Notes: a model not told the origin generated them from the letters alone. DNA of 64,000 bases from Mastigias papua (GCA_964019165.1 OZ025269.1:12634308-12698307); one strand, 5' to 3'. Positions 21,167 to 52,700 are shown, counted from the stretch's first letter. Made by a program: numbers and translations.

Positions 21167-21455
21167 AATCAAACATGGAGATAAAAGTATACAGTAACTG
21201 CTGCTTTAGAGCGGTCAAGTAAAAGAACCAGCAGACACTGTGAAAAGGTATACTTTAACTGCCGTGTACAGAGATCAGGTAAAAGAAGCTGCATGCATGG
21301 AGATAAAGGTATTCTTTAATTGCAGCCCTTCAGAGGTCAGATACAGAAGCCAGCAGACACAGAAGCCAGCAGACACAGAGATAAAGGTATACCTTAACTG
21401 CCGTTTTTCAGCAGTCGTGTACAAGTACCAGCATGCATAGAGATAAAGGCATACA
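21167..21455 (+). repeat. Degenerate minisatellite, units of about 60-75 bp
   Basis: Four to five units recur, each with GAGATAAA.GTATAC.TTAACTGC, then a GTCA-containing spacer, then GAA(C/G)C.GCAGACA or CAGCATGCAT. One short sub-unit (CAGACACAGAAGCCAG) is itself doubled at about 21340-21370. Open frames across it come from the repeat and have no protein similarity that I recognise. Confidence 0.65.
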
Positions 21456-22348
21456 TTATCTAGTAGGCAATTGAAAGCATATTCAGGCTTTAATCAAAAG
21501 ACATAAAATTTGCTAGTGAGTTGCTTGTAGGCAGTGCCCACCAGTGTGCTTACATAGATTACTGGCATTTAAACTGACTAACCTCTGAATCTGATGAAAA
21601 ATGAACATTTTCGCAGAACAAAAGGCAAGCTGCTGCGTGAAGAAGATATCTAGATCAAGATATCTAGTCAAAAATGCTTTGGTGTTAAAAATCTTTGTTC
21701 TGAAATGCATTTGGCTTTAGTTTGCTAGGAAGTAAATTTCTCATTTATATAGCTTCAAATGTTATGGTATGAAACTATTGATATATTAACTAGTCTGCTG
21801 CTACTGAAAATATGACTTTTGCACTTGTTTTTCAATCAGCATTATGAATTTTGAAGCAGTTAAAAATATTTGTCATCTGTTCAAGACATTTAGTTACTGA
21901 GGTATAATTTTCTGCAGGGATTAGCAGACCATCAGCTCTACAGTGCTTAGAGCCTCCCGCAGAGCACAATATATGCTAATTTAACTTCAGAAGAAGTACA
22001 GTTGGATATTTGCATTGACATGCGACCTTGAACAGTGCAGATGTAAGCCGCCTTTTAAAGAAGGTTAGTCTTGTGGGCTGTATTGTGTGCATGCTTTCTT
22101 GCTCCAAAGCTAAAATAAACAAGTTATTAGATATCCACGCTCATTGCCGTACGGCAAATGTAGGCAATTCGACCAGATATTAACAATAGAGCCTTGTGTC
22201 TATAGTTAGATAGATTTGCGAGTGCTTACTGTGTCCCATGGGACAATGTTAATGGATTTAACACAAACGAGATATAAAGTTTAGCGAACAATCGTCATTT
22301 TCTATTACAAAGTACATTTTCTATTTCAGGGCAAGTCTCAAAGGAGAT
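21456..22348. other. Intergenic, nothing recognised
   Basis: No coding region, RNA gene or repeat could be supported in this stretch. The 20561-21166 stretch is likewise empty. Confidence 0.4.
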
Positions 22349-22422
22349 AGTCGCTCCGTCTCTGCCACGTGGCCTTCTAGCATTTTACATGATAGAAGTA
22401 CACGTGGTAGGGGACGGTCGAT
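22349..22422. repeat. Short foldback hairpin
   Basis: The arms (22349-22380 and 22391-22422) are imperfect inverted copies of about 30 bp around the core TGCCACGTGGCCTTCTA / TAGAAGTACACGTGGTA, with a loop of about 10 nt. It may be a small foldback element or a structured transcript; there is no coding content. Confidence 0.55.
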
Positions 22423-22820
22423 CCGAGCGCTTAGTCTTCAAGTTGGAGATTGATAAACATCTTGCCAATTATTGTCTCCTGCTTTCTTTCTGAAGAGCTC
22501 AATTAAATTGAGTCTTCTATCACCACAAGCAGCTGCATAGCTTTCATGAGTAACTACATCGTCTTCCAGGGGAAAGAACTAATACACAAAGTTATGTCTT
22601 CACTCTTAGCGCTCAGAACACTGGTAACCATTGGAAAAAGTTGGCAATAGGAGAAGTCTGACTTCATATTCAATGACTTAATGTATGTTCAATGGAGGAG
22701 TTTTGGCCAAGTTCCTCTTTTGCTTCTTGACAACTATTCAGTGACAACTCCTCGCTTTCTATGTTATGACTCGTTGCAACAATGAAAATTTAATAATGGT
22801 AAGTAATATACACTAACTTC

Positions 22821-23175
22821 TTTGTAAGGAACCTAGCACAAGGCTTAATTCTTAAAGTTCCATAGTTTTGGACCTCTTTTGACCGTACTAAAAGTTCCTT
22901 AAAAGATCGTTAATTTTGAATGCGCATTTAATGCTTCCGATATTGTAAGTGCTCAGTGTTTAAAGCAGGGTACTATGGACATTGCAAGTTCCAACTGAAT
23001 CCTGCCTAAGAACTACTTGCTACAAGGATAACATAGAATAGAAGTGACTTCAGCTTTACACCTCCCGACTGTTTACAGCGAAAAAGATAGTCGAAATTGA
23101 AAAGTTCCTTAGGGAATTTATCTTTTAGTGGTAAAAGCTCCTAAGATTTTCACCTTCTACATGTAAGTTCCTGAT
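22821..23175 (+). mobile_element. MITE-like repeat with AAGGAAC termini, intact copy
   Basis: The stretch begins TTTGTAAGGAACC and ends CTTCTACATGTAAGTTCCT, giving short inverted termini. The interior repeats AAAGTTCC(T/A) several times. The same order of blocks (GGACCTCTT, TATTGTAAGTGCTCAGTG, TACTATGGACATTGCAAGTT, ATCGAAATTGAAAAG, CCTTCTACATG) recurs at 53881-54575 and in part, inverted, at 32683-32755. No reading frame; non-autonomous. Confidence 0.65.
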
Positions 23176-24190
23176 AAGACATTTCCTCAGCAAAAATGAG
23201 AACGTGCAATGCAACTTTTGATTTAACTAATTCTCATATGCTTCCCAGGGATGGCACTCAGCATCCTAGCATACGGGGATGTCAGTGCAGCAAAATTTAT
23301 ACATATCCTAAATATATCAACCCATCTCTACAAAACCACAAAATATCAGCACTCTGTTCTTCAAAGAACCAAACAACGAACAAAGATTCGTGAAGACGAG
23401 TGAGCTGCGTTTCGAGGGAATTTAAATACATCAGATTTCAAAACTTCAATGCCTAAAAGTATCAGACCTGAGTATTAAAAATCTCATAACCCAGAAGAAT
23501 CAAAAAGAGAAAAGTTTCTAATCGAAAGTATTAAACTGATGTTTTGGAATGATATGCTGAGCGCCGTTCCTTGGATATGCTTAATATTAATGTCAGTTGT
23601 CTTTTTCCATCTATTCAGAATTGTCTGGAACTTGGATTTCGCTCAAAATTCAAGTAATGGCTTTACGAAATTCTTCCGTCCATGCAGTTGGGAACTTTAC
23701 AACTTACAACCCTGAGAAAAAGTCCCAAAATATAACTTCTAGGTGTTTTCGGAGTCAGTTTTGAATAACTTGGTAACTAAAAGATAGCCCTGTTCTGCAG
23801 AATGTCATAGAATACCCGAACTGTCCATTTTTTGGAGCATTAACAGCAATTCCATGAACGATTTCCTCAATAATATTAGGAAGTTGATCAAGTCACTCTT
23901 TAATTATACGCAATATAATGTGAGGGTACCGATAATCTGCAATGTTTTCTAACTTTGAAGTCTGATATTCTCAGTGCTGCTACGAGCAGATAGATAAGAT
24001 AACAATCTGTTGCCTTCAGTACTAGTACTTCCCTTCAAAACAAGATAAAATCTCCCATGGACAGATATTTCCAGCATCAAAATTTCTTATTCCTCAAAAG
24101 AGAATTTATCATATTTATCTTCCAAAACAAGCCACTAGATAGAGAAAAACAGCGCTTTTCTGGTTCTCAATTAGTGTTTATTGCGTGACT
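23176..24190. other. Intergenic, nothing recognised
   Basis: A short open frame at 23196-23393 has no recognisable motif. No other support for genes or repeats was found. Confidence 0.4.
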
Positions 24191-24201
24191 TCTGAAGTGA
24201 T

Positions 24202-25545
24202 TTACAAGAAAGTTTTGCATGTCCATTTTTCACCCTTCCACTTTTCTATCTGTCTGTTGACTTCCATAGTAGTTTGTGAACACTGTATAGAATCTGTTAG
24301 ACTACTCCAGAGGATTCTTCCCCTAAAGGTAATCGAATGTCTTATATTTATGAGATGTTCATCAAAGCTCGATGTATAGTCTTCAAAAAGTATTCTCATA
24401 GCTTCTTTGTGAACACAATCTATTTTTGCTTGTGTTTTACTGCAAAAATACCCTGATAAGTGGACAATAGTTAAAATTTGACATTTTGAATGATAAGTAC
24501 AAGATTTTCCCTTTCTTCTTTTCCTTGTGAGGTGCAACCTAGAGAACGCACTGACTTTTTGCAGACTTTTTGACACAATGCCTCCACATCTTCATTAAAC
24601 TTCAGTTCATCCTCAACAGTTATCCCAAGTAACTTAAAGAATATAGTCACAGTTATTATTTTGTCCCCGAATTCCAAGAGGAATTCTTCATGCTGTTTCA
24701 AGTCAGGAAACATTGCCTACTTGGAATATTTTGGGATTTGCTACCTTTCTGTTATGTTGAAACCAGTCGAGATCCCTAGGGATATCGTCTCCTTGTCATT
24801 GATTCAACAACTATGACACATGCACGCACAGTATTATTCTCTGTAAAGTACATCTAAAGACTTCATAACAAAGATGATGACATTTATACAAACATTGAGC
24901 AGTAGTGGACCGAGAAATGAGCCTTGTGGGACACCCAAAACCGTTTCCGACAGTTAATGTGCGATTATTGCAATAAGATGTGATCCAAACCCATAGGTCG
25001 CAGGTGTTGCTATTAGCAAATCACGTGGAAGGCAGCAATAAACCGTGGATAGGTCCAATTGCACCATTCCTACTGCCGCTACTGCCACTTTCTTTTTCAA
25101 GTGCCTTACGAAACGTCTCGATAAGGTCAAAAAGTACATGCTTTGCACTGTGCCCATTTTGATAGGCAAAAAGTAAGCTAGATAAAAAGTTACACACAAA
25201 TGGCTGAATCTGCTTTGACAAAATGTGCTCAAACACTGTAGTAAGAGCTGGTAGGACACTTATTGGGCGATAGTAATCCTGACTGTACTTCCCCTACTTG
25301 TACTTTTTTGGTAGACCTCGAACAGCTTGAGGTTCTCTGGGATTTTGATTTCTGAGAACAGTTGATTTAAGAAATAAATTATGCGTATGAAGGAACACTT
25401 TGATGTTAGTTTAACAACAGTAGTGGAAACCTCGCCTCCAGTCTGTTTTGATCTATTTAAAGTATTGATTTCCTCCCAAGCCCCCTGGGGATTAACACTC
25501 CTGAATTTAGACACCTTGTTTTCGGTCATATGTCCCTTGATGTTT
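24202..25545 (-). mobile_element. Decayed LINE reverse transcriptase (CR1-like), minus strand
   Basis: Read on the minus strand, pieces of a non-LTR reverse transcriptase appear in order: a thumb-preceding block with FLNQLFSEIKIPENLK (25370-25310), FEHILSKQIQPFVCNFLSSL and YQNGHSAKHVLFDLIETFRK (25233-25100), then GVPQGSFLGPLLLNVCIN near 24930-24880. C-terminal parts follow, with LLGITVEDELKF near 24620 and KIDCVHKEAMRILFEDYTSS near 24420-24370. The order is that of CR1/Jockey-type ORF2 proteins. Frames change at least three times and stops are common, so it is a dead copy. The endonuclease part is not seen upstream. Confidence 0.7.
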
Positions 25546-25569
25546 ATGATACTAGGGTGGTTTTCATAA

Positions 25570-26925
25570 TTTTGCTCACATCTTGCACTGAAACATATGA
25601 AATTCTTTGGAATTCACTTGAAGACACTGTTGTCCTTTCAATGGGAAGAGTACCAATTATGTTTACCAAATATACTTTAGTTTATTCAGCTGCAACCCTT
25701 GGTTGTCAACAAGTATTAGTTTTTGGATTCAACCAATATCAATCAATACTAGAAAATATTATCAGATAAAATCGTACTGAAGAGGTTCACGATAATAACT
25801 CAAGAAAAATAACAACACGTACCAAGAAAGCAGATCCTTCTTGGAAACTGCGAATAAATATTTAGCCAATGCTCCGCGTGTTAGGGATTTAGGGCCTTGT
25901 AAGTCTCTTGATTATTTTTATCATTTCCTGTGACAAAGGAATAAACACGTCTTTGAAGCTGAGGCGTGGTCAACCAGAAATCGGGGTCGACCGCGCCCCA
26001 GACTCAATTATGCTGTGAAGCGGGATCAAAGAGGGAGGGGCAACAGACTGTAAAAGGTCGCAAAATCAACCTAGGACCGAGCTGCAAGGAGGTGGAAATG
26101 ATCCAAATCGTCATCCTGTTGACTGCATGCGATATTATGATGAGAAAAGAACAAGCAGTGCGCGTCATGAAGTACAGTAATACAGCTTCTGAACAGAAAG
26201 TATTGTGAACTAATTTTTTGGTTTCAAAATAAAGCTAATAGTTTCTGAGTAATGTGAGAAATATCTGGTCTTGCGCATGAGTATCAGGATAGTTCTTTTG
26301 CAATACTATCCGGACAATGCTCCTTACATCAAGAACAAATATTCTCAGCGGATAAAATTTCGGACACGGCGAAAATATAGTGACAGATTTTGGATATTCC
26401 GGACAAATACATTTTCGTACAAAGGCTGTCCAAACTTTTCAATAATGAACCCAAAAATACGTCCGGTTGTTGATTATAAGATTGTAATCGAACTCTTGAG
26501 AAACTCTAAAGGAACTGGCCTCATACTAAATGGCTCTTCAATAGAACTTCCTAAATACCCCTCCCTCTTTTTATCTCGAAAGATATCGTTTGTGTTTGCC
26601 ACTCTTACAGTATTTTCTTCAAAACTCTTTTGCAGCCATTCACTTTGAGTCTAAGGGCTACAAATGATTTGTAGGTTTGCCTGAACGCAAACCAAAGTAC
26701 ATCCATTATTTTCGGTTTATTTTGTGATGATTCAATATCCTTTATTTTAGTTCAACAAGCACTGCGCATGTGTACTATATGCAAAAACTTTCGGCTAGAC
26801 AAATTTTTGAACAATTCCTAATTTCTTACAAATAAAATTTCTGATAAAATCATCCCCGAAAGCTTGTTAGGCGGAAAATTTTTCCACTTAATATATAAGA
26901 ACTCGCTCTACTGCTCAAATTAATG
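25570..26925. other. Intergenic, unassigned open frames
   Basis: Open stretches at 25966-26208 and 26271-26648 on the + strand have no motif that I recognise. The first includes a GC-richer patch (25980-26090) unlike its surroundings, which may be an old transposon piece. Confidence 0.3.
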
Positions 26926-26929
26926 TTCC

Positions 26930-27530
26930 ATAGCACAGTGATATGTACTTCTGCTTAAGAAGTATGCCTTAGAATGTTTCAAGTGCAACCAAATGGCAGC
27001 AAATCCAGACAAACTTCAGGTGATCTTTATGGGCCTCGAAAAGTTTCAAAAATTTAATTTTGATATAAGGAAGATACACTTGGAGACAATTCTAACCTTG
27101 CAACTCTATTGACAAGCATTGATGGTATAAGGGATCTGAAAGCTATTGCGGATGTTCATGGCTACCTTCGCTTCACAGTTGTCACTGGAACACGGAAGAG
27201 ACCAGATATCATCATAGTCCACCAAGAATAATTTTAGAGTTAACTTGTGGTTCTGTAACCAACGTAAAAGAAAATGCGGCAAGGAAAATAGGAAAATACA
27301 ACTCTACCATTGTTGATCTGAAGAGAACGTACGAGAAAGTAACATTAGTGAATCTGAGCACGAGTGCCCTAGGATTGATATGCAAGGATGAGGATGGAAG
27401 TGACATGTTGCAAGAATTAAAGAGCATTGGACTTTCTGAACATTATTCAAAAAACATTGTTAGATAGATAGTATATATCTGTATAAGGACAACCAATTAC
27501 ATGTTTTGTAGGAAGGATAGAGCTGGACCA
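26930..27530 (+). mobile_element. LINE remnant: end of reverse transcriptase and a restriction-enzyme-like nuclease segment
   Basis: At about 26975-27060 the frame reads CFKCNQMAANPDKLQVIFMG, a block found just after the catalytic YADD of non-LTR reverse transcriptases. From about 27195 another frame reads RPDIIIV, then LELTCGSVTNVKENAARKIG and KYNSTIVDLKRTYEKVTLVN, then CIRTTNYMFCRKDRAGP. The PD...ELT spacing followed by a Lys/Arg-rich stretch is that of the PD-(D/E)XK-like domain carried by some non-LTR elements in place of, or in addition to, an APE nuclease. The stops and frame changes mark a dead copy. The assignment of this segment as a nuclease is inference from the motif layout. Confidence 0.55.
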
Positions 27531-27539
27531 ATCTAGAAC

Positions 27540-28240
27540 TTTTAACATTTTAAGAAAGTAGTATTGTTGGGGGCGGCAAGGCTTGATTATCATGCCCTTT
27601 TTGGAGACTGGTAGTCACAAATGGGGATTTTTGTCTTATACTGTTAATTTTTACAGTTTTACATATTCTTACTGTAAAATTATTTATGAGAATGAGTTTC
27701 CATTATTAACTACCTGTGTTTTTGCAGTTCGAATCCCTCTCCGATACGTTTTCAGAGCAATGCTTTTTCAGCAACATAGATTGATTACACGGATGTCTTG
27801 GATGCAGACAGGCGAGTTGGAGCATGGGATCTTTCAGCATGCAAACCTGTAGGGAAATTCCGCACCAGGTTCTTAAATTTCCCCAATTGTTGCCTAATAC
27901 TCTCGGCTAGCAAGCATTCTTTTGTTCAAAGTTGATAAATAAATAAATCTTAAATTGCCTCCTTATGTCGCTTATGTGCAAAGTTGTTTTTACTCCCATT
28001 GTTTCATTACTGACTCACTCACTGCCAATCAAAGTCTGTTGGATTTTCCGGCAATACAGGAAAGCAAAGTAGAGAAATCCACGGCAAAATTCTGCACTGA
28101 AGTAGCCACACCCCTTGTTAGCAATGCCCCTATACGTAACTCTAGCATTAAGCCAACTTATGTTGACAGTCGGTAGGTAAAGAATAGCCAATCACCAGAA
28201 CGCAGAACCCAAAGACAATATATTTCCATTAATTAATTAC
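27540..28240. other. Intergenic, nothing recognised
   Basis: Short open frames at 27583-27852 and 27955-28176 have no recognisable motif. Confidence 0.35.
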
Positions 28241-28255
28241 TTACTTATATACTCA

Positions 28256-28604
28256 TTTACTCAATTACCTACCTATTCACTCTCACTCACTCACTCACTC
28301 ACTCATTCACTCATTCATTCATTTGCTCAGTCAGTCATTCACTCAGTAATTCATTCACTCACTCATTCATTCACTCACTCATTCACACACTCACTCACTC
28401 ACTAACTCACTCACTCATTCACTCACTCACTCATTCATTCATTCATTTCGCTAACTCACTCACTTATTCATTCGCTCATTCACTCATCCATTCACTCACT
28501 CACTCCCTCACTCAATCACTCACTAACTCACTCACTCACTCACTCACTCACTCACTCACTCACTCACTCACTCACTCACTCATTCACTCACTCACTCACT
28601 CACA
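28256..28604. repeat. ACTC/ATTC tetranucleotide microsatellite
   Basis: About 350 bp of (ACTC)n interspersed with ATTC, with its purest run at about 28520-28600. It lies about 190 bp beyond the SEL1L stop codon on the 3' side of that gene. Confidence 0.95.
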
Positions 28605-28793
28605 TATTTCATCTCTACCTGATAACATCAACTTCAATCATATGAAAGCAACATTATATTTCCAGACTACTTTGAAAGGGGTGAACGAGAAATAACAATG
28701 TCAAAATTGAGACAAACTTGATCACAGTATTTCTATTTTTCTTTGATAAATATTACGAAACTACTGTAACATAATCTGGTAATATTAGTGCTA

Positions 28794-47474
<18,681 letters not shown>

Positions 47475-47640
47475 ATTCGTTTTCGGATAATAACTAATAC
47501 CCGTCCAGCATCATCATGTAGTTAAATATCATTTGCAAGAAGCAGAAACTAAACTGACATTTATGTTTTTATACCGTCCGACCATTTTGTGACACGTAGA
47601 GCATGCGCAATGGGGTCAAAACTATATTACAAGGTGAAAA
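47475..47640 (-). promoter_or_regulatory. Presumed 5' flank of SEL1L
   Basis: This is the short gap between the proposed SEL1L start codon and the first retroelement coding remnant at about 47645. The SEL1L 5' UTR and core promoter are expected here or just beyond. No TATA box, CpG cluster or clear ER-stress element (CCAAT-N9-CCACG) could be identified by eye, so the assignment rests on position only. Confidence 0.3.
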
Positions 47641-47644
47641 GATG

Positions 47645-48505
47645 ATGTCACGAACAGTAATAAAGAAAGAAAAGCGTCAGAGGCAAAGAAACAAAATTAT
47701 AGAGTAATTGCTACGTAAAATTCGAGAGGTAATTGAACATGAGATTAGGGGAGTGTTTAAGGAGATTGAAAAGCACAGAGATAATAGCAGAGCACTCTTC
47801 CGAGCCATAAAACAACGTTAAATAGTAATGTCTATACTAGTAGAAGATAGTACCAGTATTAAACGATGCCAGATCTGAAAGTTGGGGCAGTAGCGAACAC
47901 GAAGGCTGGAGGTATGGGGGTGAATATCCAGGAACTTTTTCAGAACAACGCTTTTAGATTCTAGGAAAACGTCCTTTCTAGATTTGGAGACACACAATTC
48001 TAGAAAGAAGCAGACTGATGAAAATATTGATATGCTGGTGAGAAACATCGATATGTTGGTTGTTATGCGTCAACCTTTCCATTTTCTAAGTTTTGAGGCA
48101 AAACATACCTTATCTTCAATAGTTTTGGGAAGGGGTAAAGAGTGGCAAAATCTTCTAGCCGGGTGGCAATGCCCCGTGCCCATCCCTAGCTTCGTGCCTG
48201 GGTAGCAGGATATAGAAGCAACGATTACTATAAGAAAACACAAGTAGAGTTAGTAATAAAACTTCCAAGAATAAAAATAGATATGGAGAACTATTGAAGT
48301 ATGGTTCTGATGTAATATCAAGTCAAATTGCTGCAATTTTCAGTGACATATCAGAGAGTGGTCAAAACCCAAATGAAATAAAAGAAGGACTATTTATGCT
48401 TATTTAAAGCCATGCAATAAAGTAAGACCACCACAAAACCTGAGACCGAACGTTGTGCCTTTGATGCTTAGAAAATTCTTGGAAATTTGCATGCTACGAA
48501 GATGC
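47645..48505 (+). mobile_element. LINE-type reverse transcriptase remnant, N-terminal part
   Basis: At 47660-47820 the frame reads KKEKRQRQRNKIIE, stop, LLRKIREVIEHEIRGVFKEI and EKHRDNSRALFRAIKQ, the basic linker before non-LTR reverse transcriptases. At 48270-48400 it reads ELLKYGSDVISSQIAAIFSD and NPNEIKEGLFMLI, and at about 48420-48500 the equivalent of the LRP-x(5)-L-R-K-x-L block (NLRPNVVPLMLRKFLEICML) followed by RRCINQ. These are the early reverse transcriptase blocks in correct order. Stops and frame changes are frequent. The stretch 47870-48260 between them is not recognisable. Confidence 0.55.
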
Positions 48506-48509
48506 ATTA

Positions 48510-49742
48510 ACCAAGGTATTATTAAGAATGTCCAATGGTTGCTTATTAAGAAGATTGGAAAGAAACAACTATTTGTGTACCACAGGGTTCGGTTTTGGGA
48601 CCTCTTCTGTTTAACATATACCTCAATGATCTTTTTATGTTTGTAAAGGATACTCAAATATGTAACTATACAGATGATACAACTATCTATGCTTGTGACA
48701 ACAATATTAAAAGTATCATTGAAAAATTAGAAAGTGATGCCCTTAAAATTGCAGAATGGTTTCGGAACAACTGTATGAAGTTGAATGAGGACAAATGCCA
48801 TCTAATGGTCTTTGGCAAAAAAAGTAATGATATTTCTTTGAATATTGGGAGTGTTAGAATAAAAGAGAGCACGGAAGAAAAGCTGCTTCGGGTGATTCTG
48901 AACAACAGCAATTAAGGTCCATTTATAAAAAGGCTGGGCAAAAGCTAAATGCTCTCTCGAGAATCTTTCGCTTTCTTGATCCTGAACAACCAAAGAAAAT
49001 AACGAAGACATTTGTCTTATCTCAGTTCAACTACTTTCCTCTTGTTTCCATGTTCTGCGATAGAACATTTAATAGTAAAGTTAATCGTATTCACGAACGG
49101 GCATTGCGGATAACTTACAAAGATATGAGATCAGATTTTGACACAATGTTAATCAGAGACCATACGGTCCCAATCCACATCAGGAATTTACAACTGCTGA
49201 TGATTCAAAATTGTCAACCAACATGGCAGCTCAATCCTACTTTCATGAAGGAAATCTTTATTGGAAAACATTGTAATTATTGGTTATGAAGCTACCATAA
49301 TCTACTACTGCCACAAGCGCGTGCTATGGATTAGAGACGATTTCGCTTTTAGGGAGTAGGTTGTGGCAGGCACTTCCTAATGACATGAAACAATCATATA
49401 CCCTCTCCAGCTTTAAAAGGAGAATAAAATCCTAGCATGGAGAGGAATGCGACTGTAGACTGTGTGGACATTTCGTGGCTCAGGTTGGATTTTTGAAAGG
49501 ATAAATGCCTTGCATCTTAATTACCAAAACATCCTGTAAAAAGCATCGCAAAATGGTTATATATGTATTTATACATAACTATTCCTATTTTAGATGCATT
49601 TGTATTTTTCTGTTTTATTCTAAACAATTTTACCTTGCAGTAGGCTCGAATTAGCTTTTATTCTTTAGCTATTCTTATAAGCCTACTTTAAATAAATAGA
49701 TACCAATAATAATATTAATAATAATAATAATAATAATAATTA
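48510..49742 (+). mobile_element. LINE (CR1/Jockey-like) 3' half with (ATA)n tail
   Basis: From about 48575 the frames read GPLLFNIYLNDLFMFVKDT, then YTDDTT (equivalent of YADD), then AEWFRNNCMKLNEDKCHLMV FG and NIGSVRIKESTEEKLLRVIL. From 49050 comes the C-terminal part with NRIHERALRITYKD. Near 49430 is a cysteine motif CDCRLC preceded by an in-frame stop. The sequence ends in (ATA)n at 49704-49741, as many LINE 3' ends do. Directly after it begins the Copia element on the other strand, truncated at that point. The first Asp-Asp pair is kept, but frame breaks show it is dead. Confidence 0.7.
49704..49741 (+). repeat. (ATA)n microsatellite, probable LINE tail
   Basis: About 12 ATA/ATT-type trinucleotides lie exactly at the junction of the + strand LINE and the - strand Copia element. 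Position and sequence suit a LINE 3' tail. Confidence 0.8.
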
Positions 49743-52700
49743 AAATGGACATAGTACGATTTGATTTGTAATAACCTTTTAGTATGGAGTTAAGTCCATA
49801 ATCCAAGGTACCATTTAGATAGGGAAATATATGCTTCACAGCAACCCAATGATGAAGTGTAGATTGATAACAGTATCGTGCAACAGTACACACAGCATAA
49901 GCAATATCCGGTCTTGTTCCGGTCGATAAATACAGTAAACTTCCAACTGCTGACTGATGCTTTTCTTGATCAATCGGTTGACTTACTTTTAATGTCTTAA
50001 CGAGCTTTGTAACATGTCCTGTTGGTGTTGATACTGATTTTGAATTTCCCATCTGAAATTTCTGCAGAATTTCTATTGTTTATGTTTGTTGACAAATTCA
50101 TATCTTGTTCTATTTCAGATGAGGATTTTGATAGCTGGGAAGTGATGTAACTTTCCCATATCCTTGATCTCAAGCTTTTCGGCTATTTTCTGGATGAATT
50201 CTTGAATAAGTGTAGACCATTTTCCAGCTAAAATAAAATCATTTACGTAGACAGCAACGATAAACCTCTCTCCACCAGACTTTCAGATGTAGATACACGG
50301 ATCATTCAGTGACTGAGTGAAACTCAATTAAGATACTTGTCACCTGCTTCGTTCCAGGAACGATGGGACTGCTTTATATCATATAAACTGCGCTTTAGTT
50401 CACGAACCAGATTTTCTTTCCTATTAGCTAAAATTCCTTCTGGCTGTTTCATGTAGGTTGTTTCTTTAAGCTCCACATTTAAGAATGCTGTTGTGGTATC
50501 AATTTGGTGTAACTTCAGATTATGCTCGGCTCTAAATGCGATTATGGTTCTCATTGATTCAAATCTCACAGCTGGTGAGAATGTCTCATCACAATCAATG
50601 CCAAATGTTCGGTTATACCCTTGTGCAACCAGACGAGCCTTGAACTGTTCAGTATTACCATCAGCATAATGTTTCTTCTTAAACACCCATTTACAACCAA
50701 CAGGCTTCCTTCCTTCAGGTGGTTCAACTAAGTCCCAAATTTCATTTTTGTTTAAGGATTCCACATCCCTTTCCATTGCCTTGATACATTCATCTTTCTC
50801 AAGGTTTGACAGGGCTTCTTTCACTGACTTTGGATTTTCCGACTCATAGGATAGACATACCCACTCGCCGTATCTATCAGGAAATTCCCTTTCCAGAGGT
50901 TGTTGGAGTTGCTCTTCTTGTACGAGTGGCTCCGTATCTTCGCTATAATCGTAAACGTCGATCCTCACAAATGTTTCCTTCTTATTATCTTCACTGTGAT
51001 TAGTTGTGGCTGGTGAAAATTTCATCTCGTTGAACAGGACATCTCTGATACAGAACAGCCTTTGCTGTTCTGTGTCACACAGCTAGTATCCTTTGATTCC
51101 ATCATCATAGCCAGGGAAGATGGCCTTCTTTGCTTTAAAATCTATCTTTTCTCCTTCATCCTCTGGTACATGAGCATATGCTTCGGATCCAAACACACAG
51201 AGATGATTCACGTTGGGTTTATGACCAAACCATGCCTTATATGGTGTTTTGTCTTGTAAACTAGTATTGGGGCTTCGGTTGTGAAGAAAAATAGCTGTTG
51301 AAAAGCTTCAACCCAAAGGCGTTTTGGTAAACCTGAATCTGACAAAATTGATCTTGTGGTCTCTACTAGTGGTCTATTCATACGTTCAGCCACTTCGTTC
51401 TGCTCTGTTGTCTTGGGAACATTAGTCTCATGCTTTATTTCATTCTTCTCTAGCAAATCATCAAAGTCATTTGATTTATATTCACCTTCATTATTGCTTC
51501 GTTGCATTTCTCCACCATGGCTTTCCATTCTGTAAACTTCTCCAACTCTTCATTTTTATGCTTGAAGACGTACGCCAATACATATCTTAACCTATCGTCA
51601 ATGAATGTGAGAGAACAGTGATTTCACTTCGATTTTTCCACAGGGATCACTGTACACCAATTGAAAAATATCTCCTGATCTTTCTCCTTTCCTTGGAAAT
51701 GGCAATCAATGATGATTTCGATCAAGCACATGACTCACAAAATTCAGGTTTCTTTGAAATATCGTAGTCAAATCCACTAGTCAGCAGTTCTCCTCTGGCA
51801 AGCCTTTTTATATTTCCAGCCCAAAGGTGACCAAACCTCCTATGCCATAGATTTTCTTCGTGTCTTCTCTGCTGGCAAATTTCTTCACGAGTGTATTTGC
51901 TGTCTGGTTGGTGGAGCAGTTCGGGTGGTGCAGATTTCCTGTTTTCGTAGCGGTTGCAACAAGTCTGCCATTTCCATCCTGTATATTACGGCTGTTATTT
52001 GCGAATTTAAAAATGACTTTCCAGAACTTGTTACTTTTGCCACACTCAGCAAATTGCAGGACAATTTTGGCCCACACAGAATGTTGTGGAGTCAACATTT
52101 CTGTGATTTTTCATTAGCTAAATACATTTTGAGCTCGACTGTTCATTTGTCAGTTGCATTCACAGCATATCACTAAGAGTTATATCTTGCATTCCTTCGA
52201 TATCCTTGATATTAGTAAAAACAAACTCTTGTCATTGCCAATATGGCAGTTAGCTCCAGTGTCAAAAATGAAATTACTTATGCTTTTTGTAGCCAGTACT
52301 TGTCCTGCAATTAATCCAATCTCGCCTTCATAATCTTTTGTGTGTCCCTAGACTCTTCTTCGATTGCGTATGCCATTTGTTTGGTAGGCCACTTCTTCTT
52401 GAACTGCGAATCTATTCGTCCAGAATCTTTTGCCAGCTCTCTGCATGCGCATCTCATGTGCCCATATTTCCCTACCTGATGACACTTTGGTCCTTTCCCA
52501 TTGTAGCGTTGTTTTGAGGTCATTGTTTTTGCTTCCTCTCGTGAGTCGGTATCTTTCCGTTTGCATTCCTTATGCAGTAATCTCTCTGTGACGATTTCAA
52601 TTTCTGGTACTTCTGGAAGAGCTTCTAATAGCATATCGTATGGTTTCGGGAGACTTGCTAACAAATGTATCACTCTGTCTTAATCATCAAGAGGGTCACC

